In this document: in pieces, positions 35,342-45,746 of the stretch | How the letters are laid out: every line of letters starts with the position of its first letter | Numbering within the stretch: the first letter of the stretch is position 1 | Origin: Phoenix dactylifera | Taxonomy: Eukaryota > Streptophyta > Magnoliopsida > Arecales > Arecaceae | Direction of reading: 5' to 3' | Assembly (NCBI RefSeq): GCF_009389715.1 | Contig: NC_052405.1 | Coordinates: 9,341,194 to 9,405,193 of the forward strand | Length of the DNA: 64,000 bases | Notes under the pieces: model-generated | Told to the model about the DNA's origin: nothing | Databases searched by the model: none | What the model saw: the letters and a program-made list of their open reading frames with translations, nothing else | Translations under genes and position numbers: made by a program

Positions 35342-36066
35342 AAGGACCCTGCTATCGTGGGTGATCAGCGAGATCTCTTTCTCTTTATGTATGTTTTGGT
35401 TTTAATTCTAGATCATGGATTTGACAGTGATAATCTTTTCTCTTCTTGTATTGGAATTTGGAAGTTGAATTAATAAGGATTATATACTTAGTGTGCTTGT
35501 GCAGGCTTGATCCATGCATTCGTGTGATTTAAATGCATTTAGTTTATACTTAGTATAAAAAATTCTTGAATCAAGATTATATGTTTGTATAGCTATCTTT
35601 TTTTCTCTTCCTGATGTTATTTGTTGTTATTATACAGCATTGGATGTTGAACAGATATAGATTGGAAATATCGGAGCCTTATTTTCTTGATTATGGTAGT
35701 TGGATTATGAATTTGATATTCTTAGAATTTTTCTATCTAATTGAATTCTTTCGTTGATTTGATGTGTGATACAAGTAGGGACAGGAGTGGGGTCTTTTGT
35801 ATTTCCCCTTACTTGTTGTGGTTCCCCCTGTCCAAGGGTGGAGAGTAACTGCTGCCTATTTTTGGTTGCTGAACAATGTTTTTTTTTTCCCTCTCCCTTT
35901 CATCTTTACTTTGCAGATTCTTTGGTGCTGTAAGATTTCTATCTTTAAACCTGTTTGCGTGTACAATTTTATGGGTGATACTTTGAATTTGATATTTCAA
36001 TTTAGATGTCTGACGGATAAGATCATTTATTTCTTGTGCTTCTGTGAAATTGCTCTAGGTAGGTTT
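35342..36066. other. 3' UTR of the DUF538 gene and flank
   Basis: A/T-rich sequence, including an AATTAATAAGGA candidate poly(A) signal near 35,466. It is split from its continuation at 49,943 by the LTR retrotransposon. No other gene. Confidence 0.4.
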
Positions 36067-37020
36067 TGTTGGGGGAATAAGATTTTTCCCCCCAAGTGAC
36101 ACAAATGCCCCCAAGAAGCCGCACAATCGCCGACCCTGAACAGCCGAAGTCGGCGTCCGACCTCGGAACGCCCGACCTCAAGACATCCGACCTCGAGACC
36201 TCCGACCTAGGAAAATCCTGATGCTCAAGGTCTACCCTTGTCAGCCACCTACTACGGCCGTACTCCTCTGAGGTCCAACTGAGGACCATACCCTGCCACT
36301 GCTTCAGCATTTATTGCGCATGGCCGCTGTAACCCTCCGGCTTACTCCACCATTAATGCGGATCTCCGGCTTACTCTACAATTAATGTGGATCTCCGGCT
36401 TACTCCACCATTAATGCGCATGGCTCCTGACATCTACGGATCCTCGGCTCTCCACGGCAAGTTAGCCCAGCAGAGTCTGGTCAACCATGATAAGTCTCTG
36501 ATCTCGGCCATACCTCCGACACCAATGCAATGATTCGCCTGGTAGCGTACTGGTTCGGGTCGTACGACGCCCTCACCGCCGACATCAGTACAATGATTCG
36601 CCTGACCGTGCGCCGACCTGAGCCACATGCCGAGCCGTACTATGGCCTCGCCCTGTTACATCACAGGTAAACCGACCCCCACCTATAAAAGGGAGCCTTG
36701 GCTTCTCAGGAGGGGGTTGGGAAATTCCGCGCCTTACAAGCACTGTTCATCTCCTCCTTACACTATCTGCCCCCTCCCTGACTTGAGCGTCGGAGGGCCG
36801 GCGCCGGAAAACCCGGCCACCGGTTTGTCTGCAGGCACCTAGACGGAGGACGCCGCCCGCTGACGGATCGCTGCCCCGCTGTGAGGACCTCCCAGCTCCC
36901 TCTCTCCAGCCACCCCAGACGGAGGACGCCGCCCGCCGACTGGTCGCCGCCCCGCCGTGGTGACCCGCAGCTCCCTCTCCCTCGACCGAAGATTGCCCCC
37001 GGGTCCAATTTCTAGCAACA
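36067..37020 (+). repeat. 5' LTR
   Basis: Starts TGTTGGGGGAATAAG and ends TTCTAGCAACA. The TATA box TATAAAA is at 36,684-36,690. Short internal repeats: a CTCCGGCTTACTC[CT]AC[CA]ATTAATG module occurs three times at 36,334-36,416, and AGACGGAGGACGCCGCCCGC twice. Confidence 0.95.
36684..36690 (+). promoter_or_regulatory. TATA box of the 5' LTR
   Basis: CCTATAAAAGGGAGCC is a standard plant LTR core promoter; transcription would start about 30 bases on, near 36,720. The 3' LTR carries the same box at 49,601-49,607. Confidence 0.75.
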
Positions 37021-37021
37021 G

Positions 37022-37039
37022 TTGGCGCTAGAGGAAGGG
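37022..37039 (+). other. Candidate primer binding site
   Basis: TTGGCGCTAGAGGAAGGG starts one base after the 5' LTR. TGGCGC-type starts are usual for plant Ty3/gypsy primer sites, being complementary to a tRNA 3' CCA end. I could not name the tRNA. Confidence 0.5.
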
Positions 37040-37053
37040 CCCGAGTAGCAGTC

Positions 37054-37632
37054 ATGAAGTTGAGAAGTAAGGGAGCCTCCAACGTCTCCCGGCGTCCCCC
37101 GCAAAGTCCTGGACGCTCCGTCCAGAATTCTCCAACTCCGGCTGACCCAGTTCCTCAGGTCCAGCCGGAACAGTTCAATGCCCTAGTACAGCAAGTCCAG
37201 GCCCTGGCCGCCGCCGTTCAGGGCCTGCGACGTGAGGAAGCTTTACCAACGCTTCCCCCGCGGGCCCAGGTCCCGCCGGAATTTCTTCCCAACGGCCCGG
37301 TTCTCCCCGGCCAGAATCTACATGGCTCCTCCAGAGCCAATAACGAAGAACGGACTTCCCCCCAAAGAGAGCTACCGGGGGAGGATCTCAACAGAAGACT
37401 CCAGCCTTCTGAGGCTGAGTCAGCCCCGGACCGCCATGAGCCGGCGCAAACCGCGGCGACAATCCTGCGGGTGGGGGAGCTCGACAGAAAGGTTGAGCAC
37501 TTGGAGCGCCAAATTGCAGCGCTCCACAGCAAGAAGGCGAGGCAAGAGGGAGACTTTGAGTTCACTACCAAGTCCCCCTTCTCCAGCCGGATCGAGGATG
37601 AGCCGGTTCCCGCGAGGTTCAAAATGCCTTAG
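37054..37632 (+). CDS. Retrotransposon gag, N-terminal part
   Basis: 192 codons from ATG to TAG. It is Pro/Gln/Arg-rich, with a predicted helix or coiled coil near the end (VGELDRKVEHLERQIAALHS). The TAG at 37,630-37,632 is directly followed, in the same frame and without a gap, by the gag core at 37,633. The split is therefore a single stop codon inside what is otherwise one long reading frame. It is either an inactivating point mutation or a stop that is read through; only the first is well precedented for this group. Confidence 0.85.
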   Translation: MKLRSKGASNVSRRPPQSPGRSVQNSPTPADPVPQVQPEQFNALVQQVQALAAAVQGLRREEALPTLPPRAQVPPEFLPNGPVLPGQNLHGSSRANNEERTSPQRELPGEDLNRRLQPSEAESAPDRHEPAQTAATILRVGELDRKVEHLERQIAALHSKKARQEGDFEFTTKSPFSSRIEDEPVPARFKMP

Positions 37633-40600
37633 GTGGAGCCCTACAGCGGAATCACCGACCCTCTCGACCACTTGGAGAGCTATCGGGCCCTCATGGCCCT
37701 ACAGGGGTCCTCGGAGGCCATACTTTGCAAGGCCTTTCCAGTAACCCTCCGAGGGACTGCTCGGCTTTGGTTTTCTGGACTGAAGCCGAACACGGTGTCC
37801 TCTTTTGAGCAACTCGGCAGGCAGTTCGCCACCAACTTTGCTGCCAGCCGGCGCCAGCGGCGGATGTCAGACTCCCTCCTCGACATCAAACAGAAAGAGG
37901 GGGAGTCCCTCAAGGAATACCTGGATCGCTTCACCGCCGCCACATGGGAGGTTCGCGAGCTAGACCAGTCGATAGCCATGTCGGCTCTGAAGACTGGGGT
38001 TCGTTCCTACCGATTCCTCTTCTCCATCGAGAAGAGCTTCCTGGCCGACTTCACCGAAATGTTGGCCCGGGCCCGGAAGTATGCCAAGGCCGAGGAGGCA
38101 GTTGCCTCTAGGCGGGGAGCAATTGAGCCCGCCTCTAAGAAGCAGAAGAAGCGCCGCGAGGAGCGCGACCGACAAAGGAGCCGATCCCCCCGTCGAAAGA
38201 AGAATCTCCCCAGACTGAGGAGCCCGCCCCGTCAGCAGGGGCGACCTCAGCAGAGGACCCCTCCTCGACCGAGGTCCCCACCACGGCCTCGGACGTACCC
38301 GGGAAGGTACGAGAACTATACACCCGTCAACGCCCCCCGGGCCGAGATCCTGATGGAAATCGAGGGTCGGGACTTCTTTCGACCCCCGCCGCCTATGCGA
38401 GACACGGGATTTCCCCGTAATCCCAGGAAGTACTGTCGCTTCCACCGAGACCGTGGGCACGACACGGAGGACTGCTTCCAGCTCCGGGACGAGATAGAAG
38501 CACTCATCCGTCGAGGAGTACTCAACCGGTTCGTGAGAAACCGGCGCGAGGAAAGGAGGCCGGCGGAGGATGTCGTACCAACCGAAAATCCGGACGACAA
38601 CAGGCCCATTGCCGGCACCATCAACATGATTGGAAGGGCCTCAGCAGGAGCAGCCGCCCCGGGAGCACCCCCGAAACGCCCACGCACTGATGAAGTCATC
38701 TCGTTCTCGGACGAGGACTTAGAAGGGGTCGAGACCCCTCACGATGACGCTGTGGTCATCTCAATGATTGTAAATAAGTTTGATGTAAAGCGTGTCCTAG
38801 TTGACAATGAAAGCTCAGCCAACATTTTGTATTATCATGCCTACCAAAAAATGGGGTTGACAGAAGGACATCTCCGGAGGATCAATGCCCCACTGGTCGG
38901 GTTCACCGGAGATTCGGTCCCGGTCGAAGGTGAGACCAGCTTCCTTGTCACAGTTGGCCTCGCCCCCCGGGAGAGCACTGTGAGGACGGACTTCCTGGTG
39001 GTCCGACTGCCCTCGGTCTACAACGCCATCCTTGGGCGGCCAGGGCTGAATGCCCTTCGAGCCGTAGTTTCAACCCACCATCTGCTCATGCGGTTCCCCA
39101 CCGGCCAAGGAGTAGGCGAGGTCCGAGGAGACCAGCTGGTCGCCAAGCAATGCTACACGGCGGCCCACGGAGTAAAGCAACCGACCGAGGCGACAATTCA
39201 GCCAACGGGCCCTTCATTGCCCATAGAAACCCTCGATGCGAGGGACACCCTCTGGAAGAAGCAAGTAGAGCCCGGTGAGCTTCTCGTTCAAGTTCCACTA
39301 AAAGAAAATTTTTCCGAGCTAACCGTGCAGGTCGGCTCCGACCTCGGCGCCCGCGAGAGGGATCGCCTCGTCAGCTTCCTGCGAGACAATGCTGACGTCT
39401 TCGCCTGGTCGCCTGCGGACGTGCCGGGAATTGACCCTGAGGTCATGGTTCACCGACTCCAGGTGAGGCCAACCAGCAGGCCTGTAAAGCAGAAGAAAAG
39501 GGGCTCCGCCCCGGAACGGCAACGTGCTGCGGCCGAGGAGGTGGACAAACTCCTCGAAGCCGGCTTCATCCGGGAGGTCTCCTACCCGGACTGGCTCGCC
39601 AACGTAGTCCTCGTAAAGAAGGCCAACGGGAAATGGCGTATGTGCGTGGACTACACCGACCTGAACAAGGCTTGCCCGAAAGACAGCTTTCCCCTTCCAA
39701 GCATCGACCAGCTCGTCGACTCTACTTCAGGGCACCAACTGCTAACTTTTATGGACGCCTTTTCAGGGTACAATCAAATCCGAATGGCGCCAGAAGACGA
39801 GGAGAAGACGGCCTTCATCACCGATAAGGGCACCTACTGCTACAAGGTGATGCCCTTTGGCCTGAAAAATGCTGGGGCCACCTATCAGAGACTGGTCAGC
39901 CAAATTTTCAAAGACCAGATCGGCCGAAATATGGAAGTCTACGTGGACGACATGCTGGTGAAAAGCCGAGCGGCGGAACACCACATAACCGATCTCGACG
40001 AGACATTTGCCAAGCTCAGAAGATACAAAATGAAGCTCAACCCGGCGAAATGTGCGTTCGGGGTCACCTCGGGCAAGTTCCTGGGTTTCATAGTGACCCA
40101 GCGCGGAATTGAAGCCAACCCGGAGAAAATTCGGGCACTGCAAGAGATGTCGCCTCCGAAGACAGTTAAGGAGGTGCAGCGGCTCGCAGGGCGAGTTGCC
40201 GCCTTGGGAAGGTTCGTCTCTCGGTCAGCCGAGCGCTGCCTCCCTTTCTTCAAAAGCCTCAAACGGCCGAAAGACTTCCGGTGGTCAGAAGAATGCCAGC
40301 GAGCCTTTGAAGAGCTCCGGAGCCTTCTGGCCTCTCCCCCGCTGCTCACCAAGCCCCAGAGGGGCGAGGTTCTTTATCTATACCTGGCCGTCTCCCCGGC
40401 CGCAGTGAGCTCAGTCCTCGTCCGGGAAGAGGACAAGCTCCAAAAGCCGGTCTATTACACCAGCCGGGTTCTCAGGGATGCTGAGACCCGATATTCTAAA
40501 CTTGAGAAGACCATCTTCGCTCTCATCATCTCGGCTCGGAGACTCAGGCCTTACTTCCAAGCCCATACAATAGCTATATTGACCGACCAGCCTATGAAGC

Positions 40601-42501
40601 AAATATTGCAAAGGTCGGATCGTGCGGGGAGGATCGCCAAATGGGCGGTTGAGCTCGAGGAATTTGACCTCGAGTATCGGCCCAGGCCGGCTATCAAGGC
40701 CCAAATACTCGCCGACTTCATCGTGGAGTGTACTCTGCCGGACGACCCCGAGTTGCCACCCGTACCCGTGGAGGAAGCCCCGAGGCAGCCATGGGTCCAG
40801 CACTCGGACGGGTCTTCAACCTCGGGGGGTAGCGGAGCCGGACTCATCCTCACCAGTCCAGACGGAGTAGTGGCCGAGCAAGCCTTGCGCCTCGAATTTC
40901 CGGCCTCGAACAATGAGGCCGAGTATGAGGCTCTCATCGCCGGGCTCAAGCTGGCGAAAGAACTGAAAGTGGAAGACCTGACGGCCTTCAGCGACTCCCA
41001 GCTGGTAGTGAACCAGATCCAAGGAGACTTTGAAGCTAAAGAGCCATCCATGCAAAAGTATCTCCAAAAGGTGCGGGAACTTACGTCTGCCCTGAATTCT
41101 TTCAATATTCAGTACATTCCCAGGGCGGAAAACTTCAGGGCAGACCAGCTGTCCAAATTGGCAACCTTCCGCATAAGCGAGCTTTCCAAGGGAACAACGC
41201 TCGAGTATCTTCAGATCCCCAGCACGGAGGAACCCGAGCCCACCATGTGCATCGACTCCGAGCCAAGCTGGATCGATGGGCTCGTCTGCTACCTCCAAGA
41301 CGGGACCTTACCTCATGACGAGACGGAGGCTCGCCGAATCAAGCGCCAAGCCCCCCGGTATGTCCTATACGAGAATAGACTTTATCGTCGATCATTCACT
41401 TCTCCCCTTCTCAGATGCCTCCGCCCCTCCGAGGCGGACTATGCCCTCCGAGAGGTCCATGAAGGGATCTGCGGAAATCACATGGGGAGTCGGGCACTAG
41501 CCCACAAGATCCTGCGGCAAGGATATTACTGGCCCACACTCCAGAAGGATGCGACGGATTTCGTCCGGAAATGCGATCGGTGCCAGCGAAATGCCAATAT
41601 CCAGCGCCGACCTTCGGCCCTGCTGGCTTCTATCATCGCCCCCTGGCCATTTGCCCAATGGGGGATCGACATCCTGGGGCCCTTTCCCCAAGCCTCCGGA
41701 CAAAGAAAGTTCCTGGTCGTCTCCATCGACTACTTCACCAAATGGGTCGAGGCCGAACCCGTCGCCCGGATCACCGAGCAAAAGATGCGGGACTTCGTGT
41801 GGAAGTCCATAATCTGCAGATTCGGACTACCCCGTATCCTTATATCCGACAATGGTCGACAATTTGACAATGTTCATTTCAGGAAATTTTGCTCCGAGCT
41901 CGGCATTGATCACCGCTTCACCTCGGTTGCTCACTCCCAGACAAACGGGAAAACTGAGGTAACTAACCGCACTATTTTGCAGGGACTCAAGGCTAGGCTT
42001 GATCGGTCCAAAGGACAATGGGTCGAGGACTTGTACAATGTCCTTTGGGCGTACCGGACCACGTTCCGACTGCCCACGGGAGAGACCCCCTTCAACCTAG
42101 CATACGGCACTGAGGCCGTCATCCCGTTGGAGATCGGCCTGCCTTCTCCAAGGGTGGAGCATTATGACCCCGACACCAATTCTTCCCAGCTCAGGAGCAA
42201 CTTGGACCTCGTCGAAGAGACACGAGAGGTCGCCCGGGTTCGTATAGCAAGATACCAACAGCGAACGGCCCAATACTACAACTCCAGAGTCAAGCCCAAG
42301 CTTTTCAAAATATGGGACCTTGTTCTCACGAGAGCCGAGGCTTCTCAACCGACCGAGCGAGGAAAGCTCGCCCCGAATTGGGAAGGGCCGTATCAAATCG
42401 CCCGGGTACAACGATCAGGGGCATACAAATTGAAGTCCCTGGAGGGGACTCCGATCCCGCGAAGCTGGAACTCCGAGAATCTACGAATGTACCACCAATG
42501 A
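37633..42501 (+). CDS. Retrotransposon gag core and pol polyprotein
   Basis: 1,622 codons open after the TAG. Residues are numbered from 37,633. Gag core at about 1-150 (DPLDHLESYRALMALQG, WFSGLKPNTV); CCHC-like knuckle 268-281 (CRFHRDRGHDTEDC); protease with its Asp at 391 (VDNESSANIL, where many relatives have Gly-Gly or Gly-Ser after the Asp); reverse transcriptase with YVDD at 770-773; RNase H; second, archaeal-type RNase H starting at Asp1059 (HSDGSS); integrase with zinc ligands from His1283 and catalytic Asp1346, Asp1406, Glu1442 (D-X35-E). It ends at 42,501 with no chromodomain visible. No frameshift was seen. It would copy and insert the element through an RNA stage. Confidence 0.93.
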   Translation: MEPYSGITDPLDHLESYRALMALQGSSEAILCKAFPVTLRGTARLWFSGLKPNTVSSFEQLGRQFATNFAASRRQRRMSDSLLDIKQKEGESLKEYLDRFTAATWEVRELDQSIAMSALKTGVRSYRFLFSIEKSFLADFTEMLARARKYAKAEEAVASRRGAIEPASKKQKKRREERDRQRSRSPRRKKNLPRLRSPPRQQGRPQQRTPPRPRSPPRPRTYPGRYENYTPVNAPRAEILMEIEGRDFFRPPPPMRDTGFPRNPRKYCRFHRDRGHDTEDCFQLRDEIEALIRRGVLNRFVRNRREERRPAEDVVPTENPDDNRPIAGTINMIGRASAGAAAPGAPPKRPRTDEVISFSDEDLEGVETPHDDAVVISMIVNKFDVKRVLVDNESSANILYYHAYQKMGLTEGHLRRINAPLVGFTGDSVPVEGETSFLVTVGLAPRESTVRTDFLVVRLPSVYNAILGRPGLNALRAVVSTHHLLMRFPTGQGVGEVRGDQLVAKQCYTAAHGVKQPTEATIQPTGPSLPIETLDARDTLWKKQVEPGELLVQVPLKENFSELTVQVGSDLGARERDRLVSFLRDNADVFAWSPADVPGIDPEVMVHRLQVRPTSRPVKQKKRGSAPERQRAAAEEVDKLLEAGFIREVSYPDWLANVVLVKKANGKWRMCVDYTDLNKACPKDSFPLPSIDQLVDSTSGHQLLTFMDAFSGYNQIRMAPEDEEKTAFITDKGTYCYKVMPFGLKNAGATYQRLVSQIFKDQIGRNMEVYVDDMLVKSRAAEHHITDLDETFAKLRRYKMKLNPAKCAFGVTSGKFLGFIVTQRGIEANPEKIRALQEMSPPKTVKEVQRLAGRVAALGRFVSRSAERCLPFFKSLKRPKDFRWSEECQRAFEELRSLLASPPLLTKPQRGEVLYLYLAVSPAAVSSVLVREEDKLQKPVYYTSRVLRDAETRYSKLEKTIFALIISARRLRPYFQAHTIAILTDQPMKQILQRSDRAGRIAKWAVELEEFDLEYRPRPAIKAQILADFIVECTLPDDPELPPVPVEEAPRQPWVQHSDGSSTSGGSGAGLILTSPDGVVAEQALRLEFPASNNEAEYEALIAGLKLAKELKVEDLTAFSDSQLVVNQIQGDFEAKEPSMQKYLQKVRELTSALNSFNIQYIPRAENFRADQLSKLATFRISELSKGTTLEYLQIPSTEEPEPTMCIDSEPSWIDGLVCYLQDGTLPHDETEARRIKRQAPRYVLYENRLYRRSFTSPLLRCLRPSEADYALREVHEGICGNHMGSRALAHKILRQGYYWPTLQKDATDFVRKCDRCQRNANIQRRPSALLASIIAPWPFAQWGIDILGPFPQASGQRKFLVVSIDYFTKWVEAEPVARITEQKMRDFVWKSIICRFGLPRILISDNGRQFDNVHFRKFCSELGIDHRFTSVAHSQTNGKTEVTNRTILQGLKARLDRSKGQWVEDLYNVLWAYRTTFRLPTGETPFNLAYGTEAVIPLEIGLPSPRVEHYDPDTNSSQLRSNLDLVEETREVARVRIARYQQRTAQYYNSRVKPKLFKIWDLVLTRAEASQPTERGKLAPNWEGPYQIARVQRSGAYKLKSLEGTPIPRSWNSENLRMYHQ

Positions 42502-42629
42502 AACCCCTAGGGGTTCAAAACAATCAGGACAATGGACTCAGCTTTCTTTTTGCAAATAATTCTCTCATTTTGATGACTGTAATTCTCTTCTAATGTTGGG
42601 TCGTCTGTGATCCTCAGATTCCCTGGCCA
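42502..42629. other. Short spacer after pol
   Basis: A/T-richer than its surroundings; leads into the tandem array. No gene. Confidence 0.4.
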
Positions 42630-44275
42630 AAAATCGGAATGCCCCGAGGCTCGACCGTAGAGTCCCAAACTCCCTCGACCTCGAGAAGTATCGCAGGACG
42701 ACGAAACGTCGACCGGCGCAAGATTCCCTCGACTAAGGTCGGGATGCCCCGAGGGTCGACCGTAGAGTCTCAAACTCCCTCGACCTCGGGATGAAGCCGT
42801 GAGGGATGGAAAGGGTGGTTCCACCCGGGGCGCCACAAAGTGGACCCCCGGAAGCGGTCGACGATCCCCGATCTCCTGACGAACGATTCCTCGACTAAGG
42901 TCGGGATGCCCCGAGTGTCGACCGTAGAGAACCAGACTCCCTCGACCTCGGAAAGCGTCGCAGGTCGGTAGAGCGTGCCCAGACCCACCGACCTGACGAA
43001 CGATCCCTCGACTAAGGTCGGGATGCCCCGAGGGTCGACCGTAGAGTCTCAAACTCTCTCGACCTCGGGACGAAGCCGTGAGGGGTGGAAAGGGTGGTTC
43101 CACCCGGGGCGCCACGAAGTGGACCCCCGGGAGCGGTCGACGATCCCCGATCCCCTGACGAACGGTTCCTCGACTAAGGTCGGGATGCCCCGAGTGTCGA
43201 CCGTAGAGAACCAGACTCCCTCGACCTCGGGAAGCGTCGCAGGTCGGTAGAGCGTGCCCAGACCCACCGACCTGACGAACGATCCCTCGACTAAGGTCGG
43301 GATGCCCCGAGGGTCGACCATAGAGTCTCAAACTCCCTCGACCTCGGGACGAAGCCGTGAGGGGTGGAAAGGGTGGTTCTACCCGGGGCGCCACAAAGTG
43401 GACCCCCGGGAGCGGTCGACGATCCCCGATCCCCTGATGAACGGTTCCTCGACTAAGGTCGGGATGCCCCGAGTGTCGACCGTAGAGAACCAGACTCCCT
43501 CGATCTCGGGAAGCGTCGCAGGTCGGTAGAGCGTGCCCAGACCCACCGACCTGACGAACGATCCCTCGACTAAGGTCGGGATGCCCCGAGGGTCGACCGT
43601 AGAGTCTCAAACTCCCTCAACCTCGGGACGAAGCCGTGAGGGGTGGAAAGGGTGGTTCCACCCGGGGCGCCACAAAGTGGACCCCCGGAAGCGGTCGACG
43701 ATCCCCGATCCCCTGACGAACGATTCCTCGACTAAGGTCGGGATGCCCCGAGTGTCGACCGTAGAGAACCAGACTCTCTCGACCTCGGAAAGCGTCGCAG
43801 GTCGGTAGAGCGTGCCCAGACCCACCGACCTGACGAACGATCCCTCGACTAAGGTCGGGATGCCCCGAGGGTCGACCGTAGAGTCTCAAACTCCCTCGAC
43901 CTCGGGACGAAGCCGTGAGGGGTGGAAAGGGTGGTTCCACCCGGGGCGCCACAAAGTGGACCCCCGGGAGCGGTCGACGATCCCCGATCCCCTGACGAAC
44001 GATTCCTCGACTAAGGTCGGGATGCCCCGAGTGTCGACCGTAGAGAACCAGACTCCCTCGACCTCGGGAAGCGTCGCAGGTCGGTAGAGCGTGCCCAGAC
44101 CCACCGACCTGACGAACGATCCCTCGACTAAGGTCGGGATGCCCCGAGGGTTGACCGCTGAGTTCCAAACTCCCTCGACCTCGGGACGAAGCCGTGAGGG
44201 GTGGAAAGGGTGGTTCCACCCGGGGCGCCACAAAGTGGACCCCCGGGAGCGGTCGACGATCCTCGATCCCCGAAG
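42630..44275. repeat. 279-bp tandem array inside the retrotransposon
   Basis: About six head-to-tail units with an exact 279-bp period (CCCTCGACTAAGGTCGGGATG recurs near 42,727, 43,006, 43,285, 43,564, 43,843 and 44,122). Each unit holds two related halves: one reads GAGGGTCGACCGTAGAGTCTC, the other GAGTGTCGACCGTAGAGAACC. Units differ at only a few sites. Long ORFs on both strands with 279-bp-spaced starts are translations of the array, since the period divides by three. Tandem arrays in this position are known in Tat-lineage elements and can seed satellite DNA. Confidence 0.93.
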
Positions 44276-45485
44276 CGGACAATACTTTCTGAAGCAGAGC
44301 TCTGCCATTGAACTAGCGCGCACCCTACTTCAGTAGAGCGCCCGCAGGCCCGCCGACTTGACACAAGACTCCTCAACTAAGGTTGGGGCGCCCCGGGGTC
44401 CGACCAGAGGGTCTCAAGCTCCCTCGACCTCGAAAAGAACTGTAGATCAATAAAGCCTCCCCAGATCCTCTCAACTTCGGTGGGTGTCGTCGGGTCCGTG
44501 AGAAGCCTGAGCCCCCTTACAAGTCAAAATGACTCCGGAGGACGACGAGGAAGGGAAGCAACCTACTCCGCCATGTGAAACACAACTCCGAGAATGCAAG
44601 AGGTACATCCAACTCGATGCCCTCCTTGTCAAATTTTATCTACATACCGCTAATCATCTAACGTTGGAGTCCTATCTCGCCCCAAAGTCGGGCTACTCCA
44701 ATGGGTCGGCTTAAGACCGATCTCCTAACTACATTATGCATGCTCCGTTCGACAAGTCTCCACTCGTCAAGTCTCAACTTGAACAAAGTCTTCGTAAGTT
44801 AGGGCCCAACTCGGCCCCCATACATAGACTCCGATGTCTAGCTGAGAAAGCAGTCCCGGCCGCGAGTGCACCAGCCGAACACAGACACTAAGGCGATCTT
44901 CAGAGATTCCAGCCTTACTCACTGAAATCTCGGCAGAGTCCGAGAACAATGACTATGAAAACCTTCGGCGATAATTCGACTATTAGCCCGCGCTCCCTAC
45001 AAAGGACCCGGAAGTCAAGTTCGAAAACCCGACTAGACTCCCCCGAGTAGCGGCACGAACAGACCTAGCCCGGTCCTACTCGAAGGGCTAAGGCCCGACC
45101 TCAATGCCTTGGGATTTCCCTAAAGGCCGAACGTGACGACTTTCGCGATTCTAAGATCCGAGTTATAGGACTTAGAAAAATTTTCTAGAAACCTAAGCTC
45201 GGAGCTCCCTTTGCTCAGAATGACTAAGATCCGAGAAGGCTAAGATATAACTCAGGAAAAGGGCAACTTCGTTAAGTAGCCCGAGAACTAAAATACAGAG
45301 TTAGAGGTCGTCGAGGCGGTTAGCTAAAACTCTAGCCTCATTCACGACAAGAAAGGGAAAGACGGGCACAAAATGACAAAAGTATTTTTCATTGACAAAG
45401 GGCCGGAAGGCCAATTACAAAATTGGAGGTCGGCCATTCAAGAGCCGACCTCGGATACAATGAAAAAGAAAAAATACGCCAAGTC
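44276..45485. other. Non-coding part of the retrotransposon between array and antisense gene
   Basis: G/C-moderate and ORF-poor, with scattered TCGACCTCG-type words related to the array (for example 44,343-44,440). No protein resemblance seen. Confidence 0.45.
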
Positions 45486-45743
45486 TTAAGCGGCGGCAGT
45501 AACATCCGCAGGGTCATCCGTGGCGATGGCCTCAGGACCTTCAGCCGGCACAGGCTCGGGGTCTTCTCCAACTGGCTTAGCACTTCCCAGATCATGCCAT
45601 CCCTCTTTCCGTTTCAAGTCAGCACCTTTCTTTCTCCCTGACTTGTCTTGCCCACGCTTCTTTAGCATCTCTATCAGGGAAGGATCCATCTTCTCCACCT
45701 GTGCCTCCACGATCTCGTCCGCTGACATGAAAAAATGCGCCAA
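45486..45743 (-). CDS. Small ORF duplicating the tail of the antisense gene
   Basis: 85 codons. The last 26 residues (DPEPVPAEGPEAIATDDPAD plus a VTAAA end) match the tail of the upstream antisense gene (DPEPVPAEDPEV ... DPPDVAAAA). The DNA after each stop codon is also alike (GGCGCATTTTT and GGCGTATTTTT read on this strand). It is a diverged tandem duplication of the gene end plus a basic Lys/Arg segment (KKRGQDKSGRKKG), possibly an alternative last exon. Function unknown. Confidence 0.45.
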   Translation of the reverse strand: MAHFFMSADEIVEAQVEKMDPSLIEMLKKRGQDKSGRKKGADLKRKEGWHDLGSAKPVGEDPEPVPAEGPEAIATDDPADVTAAA

Positions 45744-45746
45744 GCC

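Noticed and set aside
36747-37082. - strand ORFs over the LTR/leader of the retrotransposon
   Set aside because: They duplicate exactly in both LTRs and show no family features; they are shadows of G/C-rich LTR sequence.
44283-44335. tRNA-like words on the - strand (TAGTTCAATGGCAGAGCTCTGCTTC)
   Set aside because: Only a D-arm-like piece; no anticodon stem, T arm or acceptor pairing could be drawn, so it is not called as a tRNA.
42507-44376. Long ORFs on both strands (up to 367 codons) in the 279-bp array
   Set aside because: They are translations of a tandem repeat whose period is a multiple of three; Met starts are spaced exactly one period apart and no known domain appears.
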